Shown in pieces: positions 16,073-24,010 of a stretch of 64,000 bases of DNA. Source of the stretch: Streptomyces macrolidinus (GTDB lineage Bacteria > Actinomycetota > Actinomycetes > Streptomycetales > Streptomycetaceae); assembly GCF_023887685.1 (NCBI RefSeq), contig NZ_JAMWMR010000001.1, forward strand, positions 186,001 through 250,000. Reading direction: 5' to 3'. Below the pieces are notes generated by a model. That model made no database searches, was not told the DNA's origin, and was given only the letters and a program-made list of their open reading frames with translations. Position 1 is the stretch's first letter. Every line of letters begins with the position of its first letter. The position numbers and the translations under genes were made by a program.

Positions 16073-16886
16073 GTAGGTGTTCCTCCGCTGCCGCTCTGAC
16101 GAGGGCCAGTGACTCCTGTTGCGACAACGCGTCGCTCAGAGCCAGAGCGTAGGCGGTCTGACTGGCGGCCACCAATGCCGGATGGTCCATCAAGTTGCCA
16201 GTGAGGAAGCCTTCCACGTAGGCGACCGGGGCGGAGTCCTCGAAGCTCATGAGCGTGAGGTAACTCTCCAGCAATGCATGCGCCCCGGCGCCGTACGGAA
16301 GCACGTGCAGCCGCAGCCGCCCCGCCTCGGCCAGCTCTGCGATCTTGTGTAGTTGCTTGCTCATGACCTGCGGGCCGCCGACGCAGCGCCGCAACACAGC
16401 CTCGTCGAGCAGCGTCCAGATGACCGGCTGTGCGGGGCCTTCAAGGATGCGACGACGCCCTGTTCGGATGACAACAGCCTCGTCAAGTTCCTCGGTGGTG
16501 TAGTTGGCCCTGTAGGCGCGGAAGACGGCCCGCGCGTAGTCCTCGGTCTGGAGCAGTCCGGGAACCAGTGAGAGGGCGAACTGCCGGATCACCGCAGCCT
16601 GTTGTTCAAGCTCGGCCACGGTCGCGAAGAAGTCGGGGTGCTTCGACTCCAGGTCCTCCAACCACCGCTCGAAGAACCCGTCCGTCCCGAGCGCCCGATC
16701 GATCCGTCGTGCGTCGTCGGGCTTGGGCAGCCGCCTCCCCGCCTCGTAGTGACTGATCAGCGTGGGCGAGCACACGATGATCTCGCTCAGTTGCTCCTGT
16801 GTGAGCCCGGCCGCGATCCGCCGCAGCTTCAACTCCTCCCCGTACTTCTCGCGAGGCGTCCGAGGCGTACGACATGTGTTGTCCAT
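16056..16886 (-). CDS. XRE family regulator with DUF5753 domain
   Basis: A 276-residue protein with an N-terminal helix-turn-helix (about 15-70; LTQEQLSEIIVCSPTLISHY contains the recognition helix) and a C-terminal DUF5753 domain from about residue 90 (ALSLVPGLLQTEDYARAVFR; later RLRLHVLPYGAGAHALLES). This architecture typifies the Scr1/BldB-associated regulators of Streptomyces that pair with DUF397 proteins. ATG 16886 is preferred since GGGAG lies 9 bases upstream; a TTG three codons earlier overlaps the ribosome site. Two DUF397 genes follow. The intact copy helps identify the remnant at 1307-1573. Confidence 0.93.
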   Translation of the reverse strand: MDNTCRTPRTPREKYGEELKLRRIAAGLTQEQLSEIIVCSPTLISHYEAGRRLPKPDDARRIDRALGTDGFFERWLEDLESKHPDFFATVAELEQQAAVIRQFALSLVPGLLQTEDYARAVFRAYRANYTTEELDEAVVIRTGRRRILEGPAQPVIWTLLDEAVLRRCVGGPQVMSKQLHKIAELAEAGRLRLHVLPYGAGAHALLESYLTLMSFEDSAPVAYVEGFLTGNLMDHPALVAASQTAYALALSDALSQQESLALVRAAAEEHLHGRQQ

Positions 16887-17025
16887 GTGGGCCAACTCCC
16901 TGCTCTGACTGGCGCGATGTCATCCCCCGGCTACTGGCAGCGTAGCCAGCGCGGCGTCAGTCTGTGAGGGATTCGCTACTGAACGCAATGCCACGAAAGT
17001 GTGGCCGACCTGGAGAGCAGCTGAA

Positions 17026-17355
17026 GTGACAGACATCGGACGCCTGTTGCCCTGGACGAACGTGGAGGGCAAGCCCTGTTACCTCGTGGGTGGCGGGAAA
17101 GGCTACGTATCGCGCCTCGCGGACCAGATCGAGACCGTGCAGCTCGGCATGGCGGGCACCCTTCTCGGTCACGCCGACGAACTCCTGGCGGAGCGCCGGG
17201 TGACCGACGCGGAGCTGCACTATCTGGCCCGGCGGCTCAGCGAGTCCCTGCGAGACGTCAAGAGGGTCGCGGACAGCCGCGGGGCGCGGCTGGCGCGGTT
17301 GGCCATGGCGGCGGACGACGATGCGTCAGCGAAGGAAGCGCGCAGCACCCCGTGA
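17026..17355 (+). CDS. Conserved hypothetical protein
   Basis: A 109-residue soluble, mostly helical protein beginning VTDIGRLLPWTNVEGKPCYL, then GYVSRLADQIETVQLGMAGT and a conserved-looking HYLARRLSESLRDVKRVA helix. I recognise it as a type common in Streptomyces next to XRE/DUF5753 regulators but know no function. GTG 17026 follows GGAGAG by 8 bases. It is divergent from the XRE regulator gene, sharing a 139-base intergenic region. Confidence 0.75.
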   Translation: MTDIGRLLPWTNVEGKPCYLVGGGKGYVSRLADQIETVQLGMAGTLLGHADELLAERRVTDAELHYLARRLSESLRDVKRVADSRGARLARLAMAADDDASAKEARSTP

Positions 17356-17418
17356 ACTGCCGTCCACCCAAACGTGCTTGGATCGTGGGACGTGGTCAAC
17401 AGGCAAGGAACGGGGAAC

Positions 17419-17874
17419 ATGTTCAAGAGGCTTCGGGTCGCGGTCGTGGGAGTCGCGGCGGCGGCGCTGCTGACGGGGTGTGGCAGCGACAGCGGAGACA
17501 CCGGTAAGAGCGCGGGCGACGACACGGGCAAGGCGCCCGCGTCGAAGACCGCTTCTCCGGCCGGCAAGTCGGGCGGGGCGACCCATGAGGTGACGCTCCA
17601 GGTGACCGGTAGCGGCACGACACAGGTCATGTATCACGCGGCCAGCAGCAGCTACGGGGAGCAGCAGCAGCTTCCGTGGACCAAGACGGAGACGGTCGAA
17701 CTCACCGAGGCCGAGCAGAAGGTCGGCTACCTGGTGTTGGTCACGCCCGGCTCGGTCAAGGCGGCGGACGGGACACTGAAGATGGCCGGCTGCGTGATCA
17801 AGGTCGACGGCAAGCAAGTAGCCGACAACGACGACGGCAACACCGCCAAGCCCTGCAAGTACAAGATCAAGTAG
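17419..17874 (+). CDS. MmpS-like lipoprotein
   Basis: A 151-residue predicted lipoprotein: signal peptide MFKRLRVAVVGVAAAALLTG with lipobox LLTGC (Cys 21), then a Ser/Thr/Lys/Gly-rich linker. The folded part (about residues 57-150) has HEVTLQVTGSGTTQVMYH and a QQLPWTKTETVEL segment, the pattern of the MmpS accessory-protein family, a small beta-sandwich that in mycobacteria partners MmpL transporters. No transporter gene is adjacent, so its partner is unknown. AAGGAACGGGGAAC precedes the ATG. Confidence 0.75.
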   Translation: MFKRLRVAVVGVAAAALLTGCGSDSGDTGKSAGDDTGKAPASKTASPAGKSGGATHEVTLQVTGSGTTQVMYHAASSSYGEQQQLPWTKTETVELTEAEQKVGYLVLVTPGSVKAADGTLKMAGCVIKVDGKQVADNDDGNTAKPCKYKIK

Positions 17875-17887
17875 CCGCCCCGGCGCG

Positions 17888-17918
17888 GGTGTGGCACATC
17901 CAGTAGACGTGCCACACC
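17888..17918 (+). terminator. Hairpin terminator after the lipoprotein gene
   Basis: GGTGTGGCAC (17888-17897) pairs perfectly with GTGCCACACC (17909-17918), 14 bases after the stop. No U-run. Confidence 0.75.
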
Positions 17919-18037
17919 TGGCCTGAGGTGCAGGCGCGGGCTCAGGCGAGGCTGCGTGACTCCTGGGGCGTCCGGAAGTTGAGCTCATGGGCAAGGTTGG
18001 TTGCGACAGCGTGCGCGGACCGGCGGCTTGCTGGTGT

Positions 18038-18053
18038 TTAAGGAATTCCTTAA
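18038..18053 (+). promoter_or_regulatory. 16-base perfect palindrome, likely toxin-antitoxin operator
   Basis: TTAAGGAATTCCTTAA is a perfect, AT-rich palindrome in a very GC-rich region, 32 bases before the TTG start of the toxin gene. HigA-type antitoxins repress their own operon through palindromes of this kind, so it is probably the binding site of the downstream antitoxin. Confidence 0.75.
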
Positions 18054-18084
18054 CTTTGTGGTGTGGGTGCTGAGGAGAGTCGTT

Positions 18085-18444
18085 TTGGGCTGGGCGATCA
18101 AGGTGACCGATGAGTACGCGTAGTGGTTCAGGCTCCTGATCAAGGAGGATCTGGGTTCGGCCTCCCAGGTCGCGCAGGCTGTGGCCGCCCTGCGCGAGGC
18201 GGGGCCGACCTTGGGGCGCCCCCTCGTGGACCGGTTGAAGGGCTCGGAACTGCACCATCTGAAGGAGCTGAGGCCGGGGTCGGGTGGGCGCTCCGAGATC
18301 CGGATCGTCTTCGCCTTCGATCCGACTCGCTCGGCCCTGCTGCTCCTCGGCGGTGACAAGGCCGGAAGCTGGGAGCGCTGGTACCGCGACAACATCCCGC
18401 TGGCCGAGCAGCTCTACCACGATTACACCAGCGACGAGGACTGA
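18085..18444 (+). pseudogene. HigB/RelE-family toxin interrupted by an amber codon
   Basis: The frame from TTG 18085 (GAGGAG ribosome site at 18072-18077) reads GWAIKVTDEYA, then TAG at 18121-18123, then WFRLLIKEDLGSASQVAQAV onward to YHDYTSDED at 18444, 119 codons in all. The whole resembles phage Gp49-like/HigB-type RelE toxins, ribosome-dependent mRNA endonucleases: ELHHLKELR and SEIRIVFAFDPTRSALLLLG hold the usual basic beta-sheet positions. Homologues normally have an acidic residue (E-W-F) where the TAG stands, so GAG to TAG is the simplest event. A shorter product from GTG 18181 would lack the first strand and helix. A sequencing error is possible. Confidence 0.75.
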
Positions 18445-18454
18445 GGGAGTGGGC

Positions 18455-18805
18455 ATGCCCAGGAAGGCTGCGCAGGACTGGGAGGTCCTGGAGCAGGAGT
18501 TGTACGCGGCAGGCGTGAAGCCCGCCGAGGTGGAAGGAGGGTCTCGTCGGCTTCTTGCCGAGGCACGTGGCCACCAGCTCGCCGAGGCGCGCAAGCAGGC
18601 CGGGCTGGCCCAGCAGGAGGTGGCATCCCGCATGAGCGTCAGTGTCGCCCGGGTCTCCCAGATCGAGCACGGCGAAGGGGCCACCCTGGACGTCATCGCC
18701 CGCTACGTGGAGGCGCTCGGCGGAAGGCTGGACCTGGTCGCGGACTTCGGCGACCACACCCTGCGCATGCCGGCCAGCGGCAATCAGGGCAGCGCGGCGG
18801 CGTAG
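18455..18805 (+). CDS. HigA-like XRE antitoxin
   Basis: A 116-residue protein with an N-terminal helical part (PRKAAQDWEVLEQELYAAGV) and an XRE HTH at about residues 45-100 (LAEARKQAGLAQQEVASRMS, VSVARVSQIEHGE, TLDVIARYVEALGG). The order toxin then antitoxin is typical of HigBA. It starts 10 bases after the toxin frame and has GAGGGAG before the ATG. The frame is intact, so the antitoxin has outlived its toxin; it probably still binds the palindrome at 18038-18053. Confidence 0.88.
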   Translation: MPRKAAQDWEVLEQELYAAGVKPAEVEGGSRRLLAEARGHQLAEARKQAGLAQQEVASRMSVSVARVSQIEHGEGATLDVIARYVEALGGRLDLVADFGDHTLRMPASGNQGSAAA

Positions 18806-18828
18806 CAGCCGTTTCCCATCGAGCATGC

Positions 18829-18975
18829 GCCCCGTGCTGAAGACAGGTAGGTGATGTCCCCGACGAGCTTCGTGCCGGGCTCGGCGGCGGTGAAGTCGCG
18901 CCCGACCAGATCCGGCGCCGGGGCGGCCCGGCATCCCGCCCGGCCAGGTACCGGCGCTTGCGGCGGGTGAGGGGG
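18829..18975 (-). mobile_element. Fragment of an IS3-family transposase
   Basis: The minus strand encodes RRKRRY in one frame and, after a frame change, APDLVGRDFTAAEPGTKLVG and DITYLSSARG. This is the segment just before and at the first catalytic Asp of IS3-family OrfB transposases (D-I-T-Y-L). Everything else of the element is missing and no terminal repeats are seen. The rest of the gap 18806-19083 holds nothing I recognise. The fragment lies between the broken toxin locus and the ribose operon. Confidence 0.65.
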
Positions 18976-19083
18976 AACTTCACCAGCACCCTCGCCGACC
19001 TGTGCGGACAGCTCACCGTCCACCGCGAGGCCCGCTCCGTTGCCTGCTTCCTCGACCTCACCGCAGTGGTATGTGACGACCCG

Positions 19084-19473
19084 TCAGAAGAAGACCCCGC
19101 AGCGAAGCAGCACGTTCGCGTACGGCCGTGCCTCGCCCGTACGCACGACCAGGCGCGCGTCCGCCGTCAGTTGCTTCAGCTTCTCGTGCGGGACCAGGTC
19201 CAGGTGCGGGAAGTGGTGGTCGAGGAGCGCGGACGCCTCCGGGTTCGCGTCGCGGATCTCCCGCGCCGCCGTCGCGCCCTCCACCACGAGTTCGTCCAGG
19301 AGGCCGTCCAGGACCTCCGCGAAGGACGGCACCCCGGCGCGGAACGCCAGGTCCACCACGCGCGGGCCCGCCGGGATCGGCATCCCGGCGTCGCACACCA
19401 GCACGCCGTCCGTGTGCCCCAACTCCGCGAGCGCGCCCGCGAGATGACGGTTCAGAATTCCGGCCTTCTTCAC
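19084..19473 (-). CDS. rbsD: D-ribose pyranase
   Basis: A 129-residue RbsD protein that interconverts the pyranose and furanose forms of ribose so that ribokinase can use it. It opens KKAGILNRHLAGALAELGHT, containing the conserved active-site His of the LNRHLA region, followed by VCDAGMPIP (Asp), and ends with the conserved PYANVLLRCGVFF. GTG 19473 overlaps the rbsK stop in a GTGA arrangement, so it is translationally coupled. Last gene of the ribose operon. Forms rings (octamer/decamer) in known family members. Confidence 0.94.
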   Translation of the reverse strand: MKKAGILNRHLAGALAELGHTDGVLVCDAGMPIPAGPRVVDLAFRAGVPSFAEVLDGLLDELVVEGATAAREIRDANPEASALLDHHFPHLDLVPHEKLKQLTADARLVVRTGEARPYANVLLRCGVFF

Positions 19474-20369
19474 AGTGCCGCGACCTCCTTTGCGGTCGGG
19501 TAGGACTCCTGGGCGCCGGGGCGTGTGACCGCGATCGCGCCCACCCGGGCCGCGTACGCCGCCGCCTCCGTCGGTGCGGCGCCCGTGCCCAACTGCCAGG
19601 CCAGCGCCGCCGTGAACGCGTCGCCCGCGCCGGTCGTGTCGACCGCGTCGACCTTCACGGACGGCACCCGGGTCATGGTCTCGCCGCTCGCCACCAGCGC
19701 GCCCTCCGCGCCCAGGGTCACCACGACCGAGCGCGGACCGAGGGCCAGCAGCGCCTTCGCCCAGTCCTCGGGCGAGCCGTCCAGCGCACCGCCCGCGATG
19801 ACCCGCGCCTCGTGCTCGTTCACGATCAGCGGGTCGCACGCGGCGAGCACCTCGGCGGGCAGGGGCCTCGGCGGCGAGGGGTTCAGTACGAAGCGGGTGT
19901 CGGACGGCAGGTTCCGTACGACCTCCACGACCGTCTCCAGCGGGATCTCCAACTGCGCCGAGACCACCCGGGAGGCGTGCAGCAGGCCGCTCGCGGCCCG
20001 GACGTCCTCCGGGGTGAGCCGCCCGTTGGCGCCCGGCGACACCACGATGCTGTTGTCCCCCGAGGGGTCCACCGTGATCAGCGCGACCCCGGTGGGCGCA
20101 CCGCCGACCAGGACGCCCACGCTGTCGACACCGGCCGCGCGTTGCGTGTCCAGCAGCAGCTTGCCGTGCGCGTCGTCGCCGACCCGCGCCAGCAGCGCCG
20201 TACGGGCACCGAGGCGCGCGGCGGCCACCGCCTGGTTCGCGCCCTTGCCGCCCGGGTGGACGACCAGGTCGGAGCCGAGCACCGTCTCCCCGGCCGCGGG
20301 CCGTCGCTCCACCCCGATCACGAGGTCGGCGTTGGCCGAACCCACGACCAGGAGGTCGTAGTCGTACAT
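19470..20369 (-). CDS. rbsK: Ribokinase
   Basis: A 299-residue PfkB-family sugar kinase that phosphorylates ribose to ribose 5-phosphate. The substrate motif HPGGKGANQAVAAARLG lies near residue 40 and the ATP/anion-hole signature DTTGAGDAFTAALAWQLG near residue 250, with the catalytic Asp in GAGD. Its start lies 140 bases after rbsB with a strong hairpin in between; its end overlaps rbsD. The operon context makes ribose the substrate rather than another sugar. Confidence 0.95.
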   Translation of the reverse strand: MYDYDLLVVGSANADLVIGVERRPAAGETVLGSDLVVHPGGKGANQAVAAARLGARTALLARVGDDAHGKLLLDTQRAAGVDSVGVLVGGAPTGVALITVDPSGDNSIVVSPGANGRLTPEDVRAASGLLHASRVVSAQLEIPLETVVEVVRNLPSDTRFVLNPSPPRPLPAEVLAACDPLIVNEHEARVIAGGALDGSPEDWAKALLALGPRSVVVTLGAEGALVASGETMTRVPSVKVDAVDTTGAGDAFTAALAWQLGTGAAPTEAAAYAARVGAIAVTRPGAQESYPTAKEVAAL

Positions 20370-20451
20370 GAACTGTCTCCCTACGGATCTCTACGGACCC
20401 CTACGGATCCCGCGGATTCCCATGGACTCGGTCGGAACCGACCGGTGCCAC

Positions 20452-20486
20452 GGCCGCGGGCGGCGCGTCGTGCGCGGCCCGCGGCC
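20452..20486 (-). terminator. Hairpin between rbsB and rbsK, possible attenuator
   Basis: GGCCGCGGGC (20452-20461) pairs perfectly with GCCCGCGGCC (20477-20486) just after the rbsB stop. Inside an operon, such a hairpin usually stabilises the upstream mRNA or thins transcription, giving more binding protein than kinase. Three CTACGGA repeats lie beside it at about 20391-20410. Confidence 0.6.
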
Positions 20487-20509
20487 ATGGCGGACGGACG
20501 GGACTCGGA

Positions 20510-21442
20510 TCAGCCGGTGAACTCGGCGACGTTGCCCTTGGTGACGACCTTGACCGGCACCTTCACCGTGCTGTCGATCTTCTTGCCCTTGGCGGCCTTC
20601 ACCGCGTTCTCCACGGCGAGCTTGCCCAGCAGCTTCGGCTGCTGCGCCACCGAGGCGAGCAGGGTGCCGTCCTTGACCGCGGTCAGACCGTCGGGCGTGC
20701 CGTCGAAGCCGACGACCTTGACCGACTTGCCGGCCTTGCTGCCCAGGGCCTTGATCGCGCCGAGCGCCATCTCGTCGTTCTGCGCGAAGACGCCGTCCAC
20801 GCCCGGGTGGGCCTGCAGCATGTTGGTGGTGACGTCCAGACCCTTGGTGCGGTCGAAGTCGGCCGGCTGAGAGGCGACGACCTTGATGCCCGGGTACGCC
20901 TTCAGGCCCTCGGTGAAGCCCTTGCCGCGCTCGTTGGCGGCGGAGGTGCCGGAGGTGCCCTGGAGGACGAGGATGCTGCCCTTGCCGCCGAGCGCCTCGG
21001 CGATGGTCTTCGCGGCGAGCTTGCCGCCCTCGACGTTGTCGGAGGCGACGGTCGTGGCGACATCGGCCTTGTTGACCGTGCGGTCGGCGGCGACGACGGG
21101 GATGTTCGCGTTGTTCGCGGCCTTGACGGACGGGCCCGCGGCGTCGGAGTCCACCGGGTTGATGATGATCGACTTCACGTTCTGGCTGGTGAAGTTCTGT
21201 ATCTGGTTGCCCTGCTGCGAGGCGTCGTTCTGGGCGTCGGTGACGGTGAGGGAGACGCCTTCCTTCTTGGCCTCGGCCTGGGCGCCCTCCTTGAGCTGTA
21301 CGAAGAAGGGGTTGTTGAGGGTGGAGACCGACAGGCCCACCTTCAGGTCGGAGGAGTCCGAGGACCCGGAGTTGCAGGCCGTGGCGGTGAGGGCGAGCGT
21401 GGCGACGGCGGCGACGGCGACCGAGATCTGCTTGGTGCGCAT
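20510..21442 (-). CDS. rbsB: Ribose ABC transporter substrate-binding lipoprotein
   Basis: A 310-residue periplasmic-type sugar-binding protein anchored as a lipoprotein. The signal peptide ends in ALTATAC (Cys about residue 23) and a Ser/Asp linker follows. The two-lobed fold begins LKVGLSVSTLNNPFFVQLKE; N-P-F-F and later VVAADRTVN, VFAQNDEMALGAIKALG and VVGFDGTPDG are the ribose-binding positions of RbsB. It delivers D-ribose to RbsC/RbsA. Gap of 65 bases after rbsC. Confidence 0.95.
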   Translation of the reverse strand: MRTKQISVAVAAVATLALTATACNSGSSDSSDLKVGLSVSTLNNPFFVQLKEGAQAEAKKEGVSLTVTDAQNDASQQGNQIQNFTSQNVKSIIINPVDSDAAGPSVKAANNANIPVVAADRTVNKADVATTVASDNVEGGKLAAKTIAEALGGKGSILVLQGTSGTSAANERGKGFTEGLKAYPGIKVVASQPADFDRTKGLDVTTNMLQAHPGVDGVFAQNDEMALGAIKALGSKAGKSVKVVGFDGTPDGLTAVKDGTLLASVAQQPKLLGKLAVENAVKAAKGKKIDSTVKVPVKVVTKGNVAEFTG

Positions 21443-21507
21443 GGTTCTCTTCCTTGCGGGTGAGGGGTGATTCCGTGGGGAGGGGGAAGCGAGGGGCGAG
21501 GAGCCCG

Positions 21508-22482
21508 TTACGCGCGTCGGCGCAGCGTGTCCACGAGGACGGCGAGCGCGATGACGACACCGATGACGACCTGCTGCCAGAAGGCCGAGACCGAGAGCAG
21601 GTTGAGGCCGTTGCGGAGCACCGCGAGGATCAGCGCGCCGATGAGCGTGCCGGACGCCTTGCCGACACCGCCGGAGAGGCTGGCGCCGCCGATCACGACC
21701 GCGGCGATGGCGTCGAGTTCGTAGCCGGAGGCCGCCTGCGGCTGCGCCGAGGCCAGCCGGGAGGCGAGGACGATGCCCGCGACGGCCGCGAAGCCGCCGG
21801 CCAGCGCGTAGATGACGAGCTTCTGGCGCTTGACGCGGATACCGGAGAGCCGGGCGGCCTCCTCGTTGCCGCCGATCGCGTACATGGTGCGGCCGATGTA
21901 CGTACGGTTCAGCACGACGGCGGTGATCAGACCCATCACGATCATCACCAGGACCGGCACCGGCAGCCAGCCGCCGATGGTGGTGCCGAGCCGGGACACC
22001 GAGTCGGGGAACGCGATCGGGCTGCCCTGCGAGATGACCAGGGAGAGGCCGCGGCCCACCGACAGCATGGCGAGGGTCGCGATGAAGGGCGGCAGCTTGC
22101 CGAAGGAGATGAGCGCGCCGCTGACCAGACCGCAGGCGACACCGGTGGCGAGGGCGAGCAGGACCGAGATCCAGACCGGCAGGCCCTGGGTGGTCGCGGT
22201 GTACGCGAGGACGGTGGCCGAGAGCGCGGCGACCGAGCCGACCGACAGGTCGATGCCGGCCGAGACGATCACGAAGGTGACACCGAAGGCCAGGATCGCG
22301 GTGACCGCCGCCTGGACACCGACGTTGAGCAGGTTCTGGGTGGCCAGGAAGTCCCCGGACAGGAACGACATCGCCACGGCCAGGACGATCAGGGCGGTGA
22401 GCGCGCCGTTGTCGGAGAGCATGCGGCGCAGCACGGCGGCCCTGCCCGTGTCCGTACTGCTCTTGAGCGTGTCAGTGGCCAC
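21508..22482 (-). CDS. rbsC: Ribose ABC transporter permease
   Basis: A 324-residue permease of the AraH/RbsC branch with about eight to ten membrane helices (ALIVLAVAMSFLSGDFLATQ, FGVTFVIVSAGIDLSVGSVA and GYELDAIAAVVIGGASLSGG are diagnostic). The conserved GIDLSVGS and GGxSLxGG segments contact the ATPase. GTG 22482 is preferred over the upstream ATG because GGAGGT lies 5 bases before it; it overlaps rbsA by 11 bases. Confidence 0.94.
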   Translation of the reverse strand: MATDTLKSSTDTGRAAVLRRMLSDNGALTALIVLAVAMSFLSGDFLATQNLLNVGVQAAVTAILAFGVTFVIVSAGIDLSVGSVAALSATVLAYTATTQGLPVWISVLLALATGVACGLVSGALISFGKLPPFIATLAMLSVGRGLSLVISQGSPIAFPDSVSRLGTTIGGWLPVPVLVMIVMGLITAVVLNRTYIGRTMYAIGGNEEAARLSGIRVKRQKLVIYALAGGFAAVAGIVLASRLASAQPQAASGYELDAIAAVVIGGASLSGGVGKASGTLIGALILAVLRNGLNLLSVSAFWQQVVIGVVIALAVLVDTLRRRA

Positions 22483-24010
22483 GGGAGACCTCCACATCCT
22501 TTACTGCTGTGTTCGTTGTTGCTGCGGCGCTGACGGCCAGCGCCATCACGGCGTCCTGCGTCGCGTCCTGCGCGGCGAGTTCGCCCGCGATCCGGCCCTG
22601 GGACATGACCAGGACCCGGTCGCTCATCCCCAGGACCTCGGGGAGGTCACTGGAGATCATCAGAACGGCGTGACCGGAGGCGGTCAGTTCGTTGATGAGT
22701 TGGTAGATCTCGACCTTGGCGCCCACGTCGATACCGCGGGTCGGCTCGTCGAGGATGAGCACCTTGGTGTCGGCCAGCAGCCACTTGCCGATGACGACCT
22801 TCTGCTGGTTGCCGCCGGACAGGGTGCCCACCCGCTGGTGCAGCCCGGCCATCCGGACCTTGAGCTGCTCGGAGATCGTGGCGGCGGCCCGCCGCTGTCC
22901 GGCCCGGTCGACGAACCCGGCGCGGCTCGCGCGGCCGAGCGTCACCAGGCCGAGGTTCTCCTGCACGGTCGCGTCGAGCACCAGGCCCTGGCCCTTGCGG
23001 TCCTCGGGGACCAGGCCGATCCCGGCGTCCATGGCCGCGTTGACGTCGTGCCGACGCAGCGGCTTGCCCTGCACCTCGACGGTGCCAGAGTCATAGGGGT
23101 CGGCGCCGAAGACGGCGCGCACGACCTCGGTCCGGCCCGCGCCGACGAGGCCCGCGAGGCCGACGACCTCGCCGGCCCGCACCTCGAGGTCGACGTCGTG
23201 GAAGGTGCCGGCCCGGGTGAGCCCGCGGACCTTGAGCAACGGCGCCCCGGCGTCCCCGCGTTCGCGCGGGTACTGCTGCTCGATGCTCCGGCCGACCATG
23301 AGCCGCACCAGTTCGTCCTCGGGGGTGGAGGCGGGGACCTGGTCGATGCTGCGGCCGTCGCGCAGGACGGTGACGCGGTCGCCGAGGGCGGCGATCTCCT
23401 CCAGGTGGTGCGTGATGAAGACGATGCCGACGCCGTCCTCGCGCAGCTTGCGCACGATCCGGAAGAGCTTGTCGACCTCTTCGGTGGTCAGGACGGCGGT
23501 GGGCTCGTCCATGATCAGCACGCGCGCGTCGAGGCTCAGCGCCTTGGCGATCTCGACCATCTGCAGCCGGGCGATGCCCAGTTCACGGACCTTGGTACGG
23601 GGATCGACGTCGACGCCGACGCGGGCGAGGAGTTCGGCGGCCCCGCTGTTCATCCGCTTACGGTCGATGAACCCGAAGCGGCGCGGCTGACGGCCCAGGA
23701 AGATGTTCTCGGCGACGGTCAGGTCGGGAACGAGGTTGAACTCCTGGTAGATCGTGGCGATGCCGAGACGCTCGGAGTCCTGCGCACCCTGGATGCGCAC
23801 CTCCTTGCCGCCGACCGTGATCCGCCCGGAGTCGGGGCGGTAGGCACCGGAGAGCATCTTGATGAGCGTGCTCTTGCCCGCGCCGTTCTCACCGAGCAGC
23901 ACATGCACCTCGCCCCGGCGCAGATCGAAGTCGACGCTGTCGAGCGCCACCACGCCGGGAAAGGTCTTGCGTATGCCTTCGATGCGTAGCAACTCGTCCG
24001 GGTTGCTCAC
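22472..24010 (-). CDS. rbsA: Ribose ABC transporter ATP-binding protein
   Basis: A 512-residue ATPase with two fused ABC domains, as usual for sugar importers of this class. Domain 1: Walker A LLGENGAGKSTLIKML (about residue 33), Walker B VLIMDEPTAVL. Domain 2: GLAGLVGAGRTEVVRAVFGA with the altered Walker A typical of this family, signature LSGGNQQKVVIGKWL and Walker B VLILDEPTRGIDVGAK. GTG 24010 follows AAAGGAGCACGTC and overlaps the rbsR stop (GTGA). It powers RbsC. Confidence 0.95.
   Translation of the reverse strand: MSNPDELLRIEGIRKTFPGVVALDSVDFDLRRGEVHVLLGENGAGKSTLIKMLSGAYRPDSGRITVGGKEVRIQGAQDSERLGIATIYQEFNLVPDLTVAENIFLGRQPRRFGFIDRKRMNSGAAELLARVGVDVDPRTKVRELGIARLQMVEIAKALSLDARVLIMDEPTAVLTTEEVDKLFRIVRKLREDGVGIVFITHHLEEIAALGDRVTVLRDGRSIDQVPASTPEDELVRLMVGRSIEQQYPRERGDAGAPLLKVRGLTRAGTFHDVDLEVRAGEVVGLAGLVGAGRTEVVRAVFGADPYDSGTVEVQGKPLRRHDVNAAMDAGIGLVPEDRKGQGLVLDATVQENLGLVTLGRASRAGFVDRAGQRRAAATISEQLKVRMAGLHQRVGTLSGGNQQKVVIGKWLLADTKVLILDEPTRGIDVGAKVEIYQLINELTASGHAVLMISSDLPEVLGMSDRVLVMSQGRIAGELAAQDATQDAVMALAVSAAATTNTAVKDVEVSRGH

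Noticed and set aside
18181..18444. Toxin read as an intact 87-residue protein from GTG 18181
   Set aside because: It has no ribosome site and lacks the first strand and helix present in the same frame upstream of the TAG, including a good start and ribosome site at 18085.
21454..23989. Plus-strand frames opposite rbsC and rbsA
   Set aside because: Shadow frames of the ribose transporter genes, no motif.
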